From: Ampelomyces quisqualis
Taxonomy: Eukaryota; Ascomycota; Dothideomycetes; Pleosporales; Phaeosphaeriaceae
DNA: 64,000 nt
Assembly: GCA_018398575.1 (NCBI GenBank)
Contig: JAGTXZ010000002.1
Coordinates: 2,482,501 to 2,546,500, forward strand
Direction: 5' to 3'
In this document: positions 45,300-55,899 of the stretch, piece by piece
Numbering within the stretch: position 1 is the stretch's first letter
How the letters are laid out: the number at the start of each line of letters is the position of its first letter
Program-made: the position numbers and the translations under genes
Notes under the pieces: generated by a model
Databases searched by the model: none
What the model saw: the letters and a program-made list of their open reading frames with translations, nothing else
What the model was told of the DNA's origin: nothing

Positions 45300-47880
45300 T
45301 TATTTTCTCTGTTACCCTCCTGCTCTTTATTACTTGTCTAATCCTTAAAACGTTAGATTCTAGAGCTAGTTAGACTAGCAAAATTAATAAGACCTAAAAG
45401 CTTAAGTAGATCCTAGACACTCTTAGCGCTGTATTAAAATCCTGTAGTTAGTAATTATAGTGTAGAACAGTTTAGTTATGCGTTCTCCTTAGTAATTGCG
45501 TGTTTTATAACTATAATATTCTAGATTGTTTCTGCTCTAAGCCTATACTATTAATCTCTTAGGACGTCTCTTACAGTATTAAACAAGCGCTTAACTCTAA
45601 CTTCTGCAAGCTGTACAGCTAGTACGTCTTTAGCTACCTAGGCTAGGCGTAGGTACGTGTCTATATTAGCCTGCTACTAGACAAGTATATTTAATAACTC
45701 CTCTTTATCTTCTTTACTAGTTAGAGAAGTACTAAGGTAGCAAAGAGCTTCTGCATAAAGTAGTCTAATGCTTATATTAATTTTATAAAGGAGATTAGTA
45801 GTTAACCTACTAGACTGTATTATTTAAGAAAAAAGCTTTCTAAACTACTAGTGTTTAGGTAGACGCTGTAGTTGCAAAGGATAAACTAGAGTGCAGTCTT
45901 TATTTATTGCTGCAGAGTTGTTTTTGTATTATTTAATGTAGTCTAAGAACTAACACTAGTATATACATTTAAAGTCTAGTCTCTATGTGTTACTCTAGGT
46001 TTTATTAGCAGTGCGCTGTAATAAACCTGTGTAATAAACATAGTTTCTACCTTATATGCAGTAAGCTTCTAAGATATATTAAAGACAGTTGCAACGTTAT
46101 AAAGATATCCTTATTCCTTATCTGTGCGTAAATAATACTTTAACAACTTCTTCTTACCCTCCTCTGCTACTGCCTTTACTACAGCTAGCTACTCTTTACA
46201 ATAGCTAGTCTTATCCTCTTTGTTAGATAGCTTAGTTGTTATTTAATCTAGAAAGTTAAAAAGTCTATTATACATTAACTAGATGTATAGAGCCTAAAGT
46301 GTGTTGCTTTTACTAATTCTATTAGTAGCTGTTTTAAAGTTTGCTAGTATACGTGTTATTGCCCTAAAGCATAACTACTTAGCAAGTGCTAGCCAAAGCC
46401 TTTTAAGGTTCTTAAAGTCTGCAACTGCGTTGTTGTCTTGTAAATTACTACTGCTACCTTGTAGAGCCTAATTAAGTGTAATCTCTTGCTCTAGCTACTT
46501 ATTAATATAAGTAGCTAGAGAGTAGGCGCGCTTACACATATTATAAGTTAAATTCTACCTAGTCTTAACATCTTAAATTACATAGAGTTAATTTTTTAGC
46601 AGTACATTAAATAGTACCTTTAGGAATTATTTAAAACGTTAAAAAGACAAATTAATAGCAATACAAATTGCCTAGATCTAAGAGAGCTTAGTGCGTAATA
46701 AAGAATTGTAATAAAGGGTATAACATACCTTTTGCAAGAAGTTAGGCACTAATATACTATTATTAATTTAGTAAACGTAATAGTGTTGCAGCTACTAAGC
46801 CTCTTTAATCTTAGGCAAGGCTGTTAGCCTTAAGTAAGCTATTATATTCTGCACTACTAGGTTAATAATATAGGCAAGGCATAGTATAGTGTTTTTCTTT
46901 GCGTTCTAAGAAACCCTCTTATTAGCAAGATTGCTTTCTAGGCTTCTGCTAAGGGTACTGTTGTTTAAAGCGTTGTTGCAGGTAACTACTAGTAATTGTT
47001 TTAATATTTTTGTGTTTTTAAGTACCTGCATAAGATTAGATACTATAGAAACTCTAGTGTGCTGCCTACGCAAGGGCACAAAATCTAATAGAACTTTTCT
47101 TATCTGCTAACGAGTGTTAATATAATAGGCTTTAATAGCTAAAAAGCTTAGGTAGTTAGTAGCAGACTAGGCGTTAAAGGCAATTAAGATTTTTGTTAAC
47201 TTGCTAAGATTAGAAAGAAGGTTTTTAGTTACCTACTTGTATTGTTCTTAAAGTATAAGAGTAAACTTATATTAGCTAGGTATAGTAGTGCTAGGCTAGA
47301 GAAACTCTACAAAGTAGTAAAATAAGAGTTGCTCTAATATTTAAAAAGACTAGTTTCTATTAAGAAGTACCTGTACAATTTTTAGTTTAAATTGCTAAGT
47401 AGTAAACAGTTGCAGAAGTTATAGACGTAATAGTATAACAAATAGAAGTAGCTGCCTTATATAGATAGATTCTATAACTTTTCTATAACTATTAGACTAA
47501 AGGTAGTTACTAAGGTGTTTTGTCTTTATATACTTGTTAGTTAGGTGTTAAAGTATGTGCCTATAGTTTAGGCAATATACGTGTAGTTTGCTGCTTTTAA
47601 TATAGGCTTCTTCTCTAAATTAAGTCTATATAATAGCAGAATATTTAGCTCTACCCTATTAAGAATTAGAATTATTAGGGTCTTAGGCCTATAACGTGTT
47701 CTACTACTAGGCATCCTATGCAGCACATATAGTAGCATTGTCTTAAATTAGCTACTTAAGAATAGTAACTATTCTCTTAATTCTAGACTTAAGGATTTAG
47801 AAGGCGTTAAGTATAAATTTATAGAGTATTTTAGGCAGATTAGAGTGTAGGTTGTCTAAGAGTAAAGAGGGGTTGCTTAG
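45300..47880 (-). pseudogene. hAT transposase (degraded)
   Basis: The minus strand reads AKDVLAVQLAEVRVKRLFNT, preceded by NIDTYLRLA, at about 45600-45720. This is the C-terminal hAT dimerisation domain (family form YP-LA-MA-D-L-V--ERLFS), with Glu to Lys by TGA to TAA. At about 47080-47190 it reads FNA, then SATNYLSFLAIKAYYINTR and KVLLDFVPLRRQHTRVS, the RNase H-like catalytic region (family form FD-WTS-N--SFLAI-AH-I and LLDF--L-G-HTG). Gene length and order are as expected for fungal hAT transposases, which excise and insert the element. An N-terminal BED finger was not resolved. Copy A lacks this gene. Confidence 0.85.
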
Positions 47881-48159
47881 GTCTATATATGTAATAAAAA
47901 AGTGTAATAATAAAGTAGTAATGTCTTGTAAAAAGAAGGTAGTAATTACAGCAACAATAGAATAGTAAAACTATAGTTTAGCGTTACCTTAAGTAAGAGA
48001 GGTAGGCGTTCTGCTAGAGGCGTTATTTCCTTAGTTAGGGGGCAGATAGTAGGGCTAAACTTTTAGAAATTAAGAAATTAGGTTTTACAGTAGTAGCAAA
48101 ATTTTTAGGTCTTAACTATATTAGGTAATAATATACAGCAGATTTAATTATACATGTTA

Positions 48160-49330
48160 CTTAGCGTCTAAACAACTCTCTTAAGTACTATTAGAGAACT
48201 TCTCCTAGGTGCTATTGCTCTAATTTTTATTCTTCTTATCTTTATATTTATTAAGCAACGTCTTGTAGTATGCCTTTAGCTTTTTACTAGAATCTTTAAC
48301 CTCTTCCTTATATTTAGTCTTATTGCGTCCTTTAACGTATAGCATATTACTATAGAGCTCTAGAGGCTAATTAAACATAGAGGAGGGTGTTAGCTTACGC
48401 CTCCTAGCAGACTAGTTAGAATAAGTACGTGATAAAATAACGTAATAAACTTACTGCTAATTCTAATTAGTTACTAGAGCTAACTTGTTAGGCGTTAGCT
48501 TATTGCGAAATTTAAGCTATTTAGCTTTAGCCTGTAGTATTTTAAAGCTATTCCTCTTAAGGAGGTGTAGCCTACAAGTATACTCTCTTTAGAGTATCTC
48601 TTCTACAGCTCTACTAGGCCTATAAACGCAAGTATAAGCTTAAGCTAACAATTCTTTTTGCTTTAAGTCTAAAGTTGCTGTAGAGGACTTTTTTATAACA
48701 ATGTTGTAGGCGCGTATAATAATTTTAATTTAGATAGCTTTCTATTTTTAATTAACTTAAGCAATAGAGGCTGTTAACTACTTAGCTTTATATATTAGTA
48801 AAAATAACGTAATAAAAAGGTGTAATAACTTACTAGATTGCTTGCTATTAAAACGCTTTGCTGCCTAAGCTTTAAGCTTATACTTAAGTTTCTTAGCTTA
48901 TTGCCTTAGAGACAACGCCTTGTACCTTTTGCCTCTTTTAACCTTCTTCTTAAGCTAGTATTTAGCTAATTAGTCTAAGGACTTAGCCTTTGTAATAGTA
49001 GCTAGCTTCCTAGATTGCATAGCGCTGCTGCTAAGCTGCCTGCTAGAGTTAACTTTAAAATTTGTTAGTTAGCCTTGCTTTAGCGTATTACTACTACAAG
49101 AGTTAAGGATATAGCTAATTTTATTATCTCTAGAAGCAAAACCCTAATAAATAAGTATAATTTATAGTAAAGTTCTAAGAATGTTACTATTATACGCTAG
49201 GCCTACTTCTCTTCCTTAAAATTTAGCAGAACTCTAACAGGAATAGGCAGCAGAAAGCCTTTAGGCTTGTTAACAACCTTAATTTTCTTAGACTAAACAG
49301 ATTTTATAGCGCTAAGTATAATAAAGTAAT
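48160..49330 (-). pseudogene. Lys-rich accessory gene of the hAT element, copy B (unrecognised)
   Basis: The family is not recognised. The minus-strand exons read ILSAIKSV and KGFLLPIPVRVLLNFKEEK, then (after an intron-like AT-rich gap ending TTATTAG) GFASRDNKISYILNS and QSRKLATITKAKSLD. Next come KKKVKRGKRYKALSLRQ, AYTCVYRPSRAVEEIL, EYTCRLHLLKRNSFKIL and finally MLYVKGRNKTKYKEEV with KAYYKTLLNKYKDKK. Each block has its counterpart in copy A. The start codon in copy B reads ATA, where copy A keeps ATG. Its strongly basic composition suggests DNA or chromatin binding, which would suit a partner of the neighbouring H3-like gene, but that is inference. Confidence 0.55.
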
Positions 49331-49759
49331 ATAATAAAGCGTGTTGCTATTGCAAGCGTGTAGCTTTAGTATTTTATTTTAGCAGCCTACAACTAATAAC
49401 GCAGTAAGTTAGTCTGTGCGTAAGTAGGCTACTAGCGTGCTTTCTGCCTACTGCCTGCGCTTACTGCCTTTTAGCTTATTTTACATAAACAACTAACAAG
49501 TCTATAGAAATCTACCCTTTAATTTTAATATATAGCTAAAACAAAAGCTAGCGCAATTCTAAGTAGGCCTGTAAGTTAACACAGTTTTTTATCATGTTCT
49601 AGTCTTCTAGTAGTGCTAGCAGTTTTAAATTAGCTCCTGCAGAAATTTTACGCTAAGACCTAATTTCCTGCGCTAAGCCTGCTAACTGCTTATTTACTAG
49701 GCACAAAAACAACCTAAATTATTACAATATTAAATTTACAACTCTATAATACTACAACT

Positions 49760-50370
49760 ATAGCTCTATAAAAATACAAATCTAAAGTTAAGAACGCTGT
49801 TACTAGAGGCACTATAGTTACCAAAGACCTAGCTAGCAAGGCTGCTAGGAAATCTACTAAGAAAAGCCTAGCTGTAAAAACTTAAAAAGCAGCTCCTAAA
49901 AAAAAAGGCACCTTAAGCTAGGTAGTAGGTTATTACAATTCTTTATTACGCTTATTTACTTACTACGCAAAGCTATGTTGCTTAGAGAAATCTGCTAATA
50001 CTAAAGGTCTACTAAGCTTCTTATCTGCAAGCTGCCCTTCTAGCAACTCCTGCGCAAAATAGCTTAAGAATGCGTCTAAAGCACTAGTAGCAGTCTTTGC
50101 TTCTAAAAATTAGCTGTTAGAGTAGCTTAAGAGGCTGCTAAGGCCTATATAGTTAGTTTTTTTAAGAGTTTATTTCTTAACTCTATTTTTTTAACAAAAT
50201 TCTAACTAAATATAGATATAAATATAAATGCAATTTACGCAAAAAGAGTTACTATATAGGCAAAGGATGTTAGACTTGCGCTTAGGTACTATTAGAAGTT
50301 TAGCTTTTATTAAGCATTTGCGTAGAAGATCTAGAATCTTTTACTTTTATGTATATTAGAAATAAAGACC
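49760..50370 (+). pseudogene. Histone H3-like gene in hAT copy B (RIP-degraded, two introns)
   Basis: Exons are 49760-49924, 49973-50167 and from 50216, with 48-bp introns at the same positions as in copy A. Exon 1 starts ATA GCT (ATG GCT before TGG to TAG) and contains KDLASKAARKS, the H3 tail motif around K18-S28 (canonical KQLASKAARKS). Exon 2 reads LLREIC, then RSTKLLICKLPF, QLLRKIA and EAAKAYIVSFFK, matching alphaN-alpha2 of the H3 fold. Exon 3 reads ININAIYAKRVTI, then KDVRLALRYY, matching L2-alpha3. The usual C-terminus is replaced by a longer tail shared with copy A. At least one frame slip lies in an A-run in exon 1. CENP-A is less likely, because the tail is H3-like and no longer loop 1 is evident. 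Confidence 0.87.
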
Positions 50371-50524
50371 TAATTCCCCTTTTATTATAATAAAAATTTG
50401 TAATTACTGTACTATTTTTAATATCCCTAGCATAGTTTTGCCTCTGTAAAATTTAGCATATTTTTAGAAACCTAATCTTATAAAATTAGTAGTTACATAC
50501 TTTAAATTTTATTTAATTGCGCAA

Positions 50525-50680
50525 AACTTATGCAACCTAACCTTAACCTGTAATTAATTACTTTTAACTTAACCTCTACTTACTTTTAGCGTTAATTAAA
50601 TAGGTAAGAGTTAGGTTAGGTATAGGGTCTTACGTAAAGGTACCCTACTCTAACTCAACTCCTACCTATTTACTACCGTA
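50525..50680. repeat. hAT right subterminal region and inverted repeat
   Basis: It contains CAACCTAACCTTAACC, GGTTAGGTATAGGG and CCTACTCTAACTCAACTCC, ending CCTATTTACTACCGTA. It closely matches 23884-24030 of copy A. Confidence 0.75.
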
Positions 50681-50688
50681 GATAGAAC
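50681..50688. repeat. hAT copy B target site duplication, right
   Basis: GATAGAAC is identical to 44760-44767. Confidence 0.9.
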
Positions 50689-50949
50689 GCAAGCTAAAAA
50701 CTAGGATAATAGTAGTATACTTAAGAAGTCTCTAAGAAAAGAGCCTTAAGAGACATTCTAAACTACCTATAGAAGTAGGCAAAAGAGAGGCAGGGGAAAG
50801 AAAAGTTAAGTGCAGGCTATAGGAAGAATTAAGAAAATATTCTTTAACGATTCTAATTCTAGCTTAAGCCTAGGCTCTAGATATAAGAAGACCTAGGGCA
50901 CTAATATACCTTTCTTAAACAAACCTACACTAGAACACTAAGAACTAAG

Positions 50950-52100
50950 TTTAGACTAGAATAAGAATCTACTATTAGAATACTCTAAGGTAAGGGTTAG
51001 GATAAAAAGAAACTAGAGAACTAAGAGAAAAACTATTGCTACTACAGTCTTAGGCTTAACCTAAGGAGAAATAGAACTAGAAGCCTAAGGAAACTAGTAG
51101 TGTATAGGAAGGCAACCTATTATAAAATAAATGACCTAAAGAAATAAAATAAGTTAGCTACTACTCTAACAATTCTACTAGAAGTTAAAACGTAACTCTA
51201 GCCTAGACAAGGAGTAGAATAGGTAACTAGCTAAAGAAAGCTAAAATTTAAGAGCTTAACTAAGCTAGACAAGAAGAGACTAGTAAGAATAACATAGAAA
51301 GAAAAGTAAACACCTAGAAGCCCTAGGAAGAATCCTAGGAATAGATCTATATGTTCTGGCAACTAGTAAGAATATAGTAGTATATAAGAATAGGTTAGTT
51401 ATTACAAAGAAATAGAAAACAGTTACTATAGCAAAATATTCTATTACTATAAAAAACTAACTACTATAATACTAAAGTATACTACGCTAGAAGATACTAC
51501 AAATTAAGGTAGCTACTCTTATAATTAATATTAACTTAGATACTAGCTTTACGCTTAAGTGTAAGTATATTACTAAAAGTAATATTAGTATTCTTAGAGA
51601 GGTAGAGCTAGACACTCTAAGCCTAGAAACTAATTGCGTTAAGGTAGCAGAAAACTGTGTTACTATCTTAGAGAAGAATATTAACTTAGCTAAGCTAGTA
51701 GCCTAAGTTAGTAATCTAGTATATAGCCTTATAAGTCTAAAGAAAAATGTTACTAGAATGTTATGCAAAGCGTAGAGAGAGTAGAAATTTACGTGCTCCT
51801 TAACCTAAAGAATAGCATTAGTAAGAGTTGTAACGCGCTTCTTAAAACACTTCTACTTGGCTATAACCTACTAAAAGAGGCTGCAGATATTAACTAGAGT
51901 ATCTAGTTCTATAACCTTGCGCGTAGGGCCCTAGTAGCTAGACTTGTTACTATTCTGCAACTTTGCTTAGGCAGCCTACAACTTTTTAACAAAACTAGAG
52001 TAGAGGCTAGCTATAGAATGCCTAGCTAACAGCTTCTTAAGCTTAAAGTTAATAGCTAGTACGTCTCAAAGTAAAATAACTGCAATCTTAAGAACGTCTA
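50950..52100 (+). pseudogene. Coiled-coil ORF in the env position of element V (unrecognised)
   Basis: After the chromodomain (and the hAT insert) one plus-strand frame stays readable with only TAG/TAA breaks. It gives KRKTIATTVLGLT and, farther on, SKHLEALGRILGIDLYV and VVYKNRLVITKK. Near 51.55-51.77 kb it reads SNISILREVELDTLSLETN, ENCVTILEKNINLAKLV and LVYSLISLKKNVTRM. Leucine/valine spacing and charge suggest coiled coils. No signal peptide or clear membrane anchor was seen, so it is not an envelope gene on present evidence. It lies just upstream of the 3' LTR. The border between its end and the untranslated part is unclear. Confidence 0.5.
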
Positions 52101-52633
52101 GCACCTAAAAGAAAATATAAATAAGAATAAGTAAATTTAGAATACTAGAATAACTTATAGGCCTATAGGTAATATACTTAACCTTATAGCTAGAATAAGT
52201 TAACTCTATAAAAGTAATCTTGCACTTATACTCTTTACTCTTAAGCTAGAGAATTATATAGACTAGATAGTATAGTAGGTTAAGCGCGCTCTTAACAATA
52301 ATATTAGGTAGCTTCTATTACTATAAGCAATAAGGCTAGATATAACAAAACAAACTAGACTTACTATAGCAGAACTGTTAGTATAAGCGCGTTTCCTAGA
52401 GAAGGCGCGTAAAGAGACTAGTATTACTAAAGATAATAAGGCAAAGTAGAGAATATACTAGTGTGCTAGAAAAAGTAAGGCATAGATTACTATATAGAAC
52501 GCAAAGCTTAAGCTAGTATATAGTACTATCTAAAAAGAGAGTTAAGAATATAGAGCTAGTATTCTAAGTAGAGTTGTTTTTATTTTAGCGTAACGCGCAG
52601 CCTGTTTACGCTAGCGCTAGAGTAAGAGAATAT
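52100..52633 (+). other. Element V 3' untranslated part with polypurine tract
   Basis: No product was recognised. The last bases before the LTR are purine-rich (AGAGTAAGAGAA at about 52619-52630), a plausible polypurine tract. Confidence 0.5.
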
Positions 52634-52904
52634 TATAACAGGCTGCTACTTAGAAAATCTTTTAGTTACGTAAAACCTTAGGTCCTATAATAAGAGGCTC
52701 TAGTATCTTCTGCACTAGACTATAGAAGGTCTAGAGCCTAGAACCCAAATACTACTCTAGACTAGAACTTAAATGCTGCTTCAGACTAGAACATTTAGTG
52801 TCTAGATAGCTACTATAAAATTTCTAGGACTAGTATTAGCTATAGGTATTAAATTTAAAACTATTATACTTTTGGTAACTACTATAAGAATTAGCTCTCT
52901 TATA
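52634..52904 (+). repeat. Element V 3' LTR
   Basis: It pairs with 39401-39722 apart from fewer 24-bp units. It is followed by GTTAT, the right target duplication. Confidence 0.87.
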
Positions 52905-53355
52905 GTTATAAGCCCTGCGTTATAAGACTATAGGGTTAATTTCTTCTGCGCACCTTATATTACTAAGGTACTACCTAGATTAAAGACTACTCTAATACTT
53001 CTTAAAACTCTTCTCTAATACTCTTACAAACCAGCTAGTTAATAATTATAGATTTCTACTCTAATAAAAAGATAAGCCTAGACGTTCTTCTAAATAGCTA
53101 ATTAGACTAGCTATACTAGTTTGCTTAACTCTAGCTTTATGTACACAACAAAGGAGTCTAGGATTAGATTAACCTAGACAGTAACACAGTGCTCCTAATT
53201 AACAACTAGAAGCCTAAATACCCTAAGCTTTTAGCTGCTTCTAGTTAGCTAGTCTCTGCTCTACTACCTAGAGCTATAGATCTAGATACGCAAATCTGTG
53301 ATAAAGCTTTTAATTAGTATAATCTAAAGCTAGTTACCTATAAACTTACCTCTAG
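52905..53355 (+). repeat. Copia 5' internal region (copy 2, right piece)
   Basis: It matches 32468-32920 closely, including GTTATAAGCC, the TTCTGCGCACCTTATATT block and TAACCTAGACAG. It is cut at 53356 by a Fot1-type element. Confidence 0.78.
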
Positions 53356-53357
53356 TA

Positions 53358-54199
53358 CGTTAGGAAAATTTAAGATTAATCTAATTAGCCTAATCGCTGC
53401 AACCTGCGGCAGCCTAACAGCAATACTGTCTACTAGATAATTTGCCAAAGTCGCCCTACTTACTTTTAGTTGCTAGCAACCTAACAGCAACCTAATAGCA
53501 AGTTGGCTGTGTTGCCTGTGTCGCTAGTGTTGCTAGTGTTACTAATGTTACCAATTTTACTCACGTGACTGTATTGCTGTATTTTCATAATTACGTAAGT
53601 AACCTTAAAATACAAAATATAGAGCAGAATTTCCTCTTTAAAATACACTATTTAGAATCTTTGTAGCTGCTCTACTTATGGGGATATAGCGCGTTAAAGT
53701 TATACACTTTTTTTAAAAAACTTTAAGTATGTTTAACACAATAGATCTACGCACCCACAATATAACATATTATAATAAAATGTTCTAAAACAAATCTGCA
53801 CTTTAGTTACTATTTCTTTAATAAAAATATAATATATTATCTAGTTAAAGTGCTAGAGCTTTAGCGAAAACAAGCCTTAGCAAAGAGCTTTAAAACTCCA
53901 CAAACTTTACTGCCTTGCATCTTAACAACAAGAGCAGCTATAGAAATTCTAAATAGTACATTTGAAAGAGGAAATTAAGCTCTATATTTTAGGGTTTTAG
54001 AATAATTACGTAATTGCGCGGGTGGAGCAGGTACGTCCAGTGGATCAGGTGGATTACTTTAGGCGTTTTTATCTTATTAGGCAGCTAGAATAAATAGGGG
54101 ACCCTAGGGACAGTTGAGTACAGTCAAGGACTGTCTAGTTCACTGTTCTAACAGTGTTGCTAATGTTACAGATGTTACTAACGTTGTATTTTCCTAACA
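53358..54199 (-). mobile_element. Fot1-type MITE, copy (d), reversed
   Basis: This 842-bp copy is the reverse complement of copy (c). CGTTAGGAAAAT starts at 53358 after TA, and the other end reads ATTTTCCTAACA at 54199 without a following TA. The segment near its left-type end (54020-54160) keeps TCCAGTGGATCAGG and GGGGACCCTAGGG-type YCR sites. The two sides are different Copia pieces in opposite orientation, so the right border is rearranged. Confidence 0.82.
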
Positions 54200-55182
54200 G
54201 ACCTTATTTAGGAACTAAAAACTATAGATTTTTAATAGTTACATTCTATGTAGATAGGCTACTGCATCTATAATTTGTAGCTAGAGCTTTATTAGAAGAT
54301 TTGTACCTATACGCATCTTAATAGATTTTATAATTAGCTCCTTACCTACTTACTTAGCTAATCTATTTAGCTAATACGTGTATAGTAGCAGGCGTAGTAT
54401 TTTAATCTCTACTTAATTTGCCTACTCCTTATACTACAAACGCCCTCTCTAAGGCAGAGCTGCAGTGTTATTATTCTAATAGATTTTTACAATTTTTAGA
54501 TAATATTTGTTCCTAACTTAGGCTGTAAATCTTCTAATTACTCTTATAATCTTAATTAATATCTTGTTGTAAAGGTTATAGTTAAAAACCTTACTTAAGT
54601 AGTTCTTCTTAATAATTAAGGACTTTTCTTTATAAAGCCTTCTAGTTAGCATATTAAACAGATCCTAAGAAATTTAATAGAATAGTTATAGTAATCTTTC
54701 TCTTAGCTGTTATAAGACTACTTAAGCTGTATAGGTAACTAAGCAGTCTTTACAATTAATCCTTTTAGTCCTATTTATCTTAACGTTTTAGGCTAACTAG
54801 ATAAGAGCCTAGAGTGCTTGCTAGCCTAGGTAGCCTAACTGTTTATGCTATAGATCCTTGTTATTATCTCTTAAGTAATTAATGTCAGATTAATATAACG
54901 TGTATAGAATTCGTAGTTATAGAACATAGCGTATTACCTAGTTGTATTTAATAAACAAGAGGTTGTAAGCCTTATAAAGCTTGTGTATAATAATATTCTG
55001 CTTGTATAATCTAAACTAAAGAGTGCTATCTAATCTACTATACTATATACCTACCTACTTAAGTAGTACTATAGATATAATGTTTATGTAAAAACTATTA
55101 ACAGCTTTAACTCTCTTAAGCTTTAGGTCTGTTATGTAAGAACCTTCTAGACTATATAGAACGTTCTTAATTACTTAATTGC
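54200..55182 (-). pseudogene. Copia pol fragment: pre-integrase and integrase start (degraded)
   Basis: The minus strand reads HKQLGYLGQQALQALIQLAQ at about 54800-54860 (family form WHRRLGH-G---L), then INRTKRINCKDCLVTYTAQ with the C-x2-C pair. It continues with YQISQDLFNMLTRRLY, the start of the integrase core (family form -D-F). Upstream (to 55140) it reads KGSYITDLKLKRVKAVN. The fragment is cut at both sides, by copy (d) and by the TA of element (e). Confidence 0.75.
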
Positions 55183-55899
55183 TACGTTAGGAAAACATAA
55201 TGTTAGTAACATCTGCGATATTAGTAACACTATTAACACAACTGTACTGCTAGCTACTAGACAGTTCTTAACTGTGCTCTACTGTGCTAAGTAACAATAG
55301 CAATACCTAGTATACTATTATTAGCTGCCTAGCTTGTAGAACTCTTTTGCAAAATAGTTTATAGTTCTTGTATTTAATATAGCTTTGCACTGTCTGCACA
55401 ACTGTGTTGCTAGTTAGCAGCCTGTCCTTAACTGTGCTTAACTATAGTTTAAGTCTAAGGTAATCTCTTTAATAGCGCTATTACTTAGTTTAGGTTTTGC
55501 TGCAAATCTACACTATTCTTGCGCTTTAAATTAATTTTGCGTTACGTCTACGTATATACTTCTTTTACAATACTTTTTATATTTTTATACTCTTAGAACT
55601 AGGCTACGTATCTACTTAAGCGTTTTTTATTCTACAGCTTTACACAGTAGTGTACTGTACTCTGCAGTTCTACTACTTAATTTACCTAATTTACACTAGC
55701 CTCTTAAGCTTTATAGAGATTTTCTTGTTACAATCTTACTTAATCTCTCTTCCTTTTGTTATTACACCTTGCAGACTACTGCGCGACAATATCTTTATAT
55801 TCTGCTTCTTTAGAACTTTTGTTTCTAGATTGCTTTCTAAGTTATACAAAATAATACTCTTGTATACGTCTGCTAGCTAGCCTAGTTAATATACCCTAA

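Larger units (their letters stand above)
44768..50680 (-). mobile_element. hAT transposon copy B, full length (5913 bp), with two extra genes
   Basis: The terminal inverted repeats TACGCTAGTAAATAGG and, at the right, its complement CCTATTTACTACCGTA are complete, flanked by the perfect 8-bp duplication GATAGAAC. Contents are a minus-strand hAT transposase (about 45.3-47.9 kb), a minus-strand Lys-rich gene of unknown function (48.16-49.33 kb) and a plus-strand histone H3-like gene (49.76-50.37 kb). The same two extra genes are in copy A at the same relative places, so they belong to the element. It inserted directly after the chromodomain of element V. All genes carry RIP-type stops. Confidence 0.9.
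39401..52904 (+). mobile_element. Element V: chromovirus split by a hAT insertion
   Basis: LTRs lie at 39401-39722 and 52634-52904, with a 5-bp duplication GTTAT at 39396-39400 and 52905-52909. Without the hAT insert (44768-50680) and one target copy the element is about 7.6 kb. Plus-strand order is gag with zinc knuckle (about 39.9-40.9 kb), RT (41.5-42.4), RNase H (42.6-43.0), integrase (43.4-44.5), chromodomain (44.6-44.72) and a further coiled-coil ORF (50.95-52.1). It inserted into the 5' internal region of a Copia copy. Confidence 0.88.

Noticed and set aside
49760..50370. CENP-A rather than H3 as the source of the histone-like gene
   Set aside because: The tail motif KDLASKAARKS and the spacing through the fold fit H3, and no clear CENP-A-type loop or tail was seen. 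It cannot be fully excluded in such degraded copies.
50950..52100. Envelope gene in element V
   Set aside because: Position fits, but no signal peptide, cleavage site or membrane anchor was seen.
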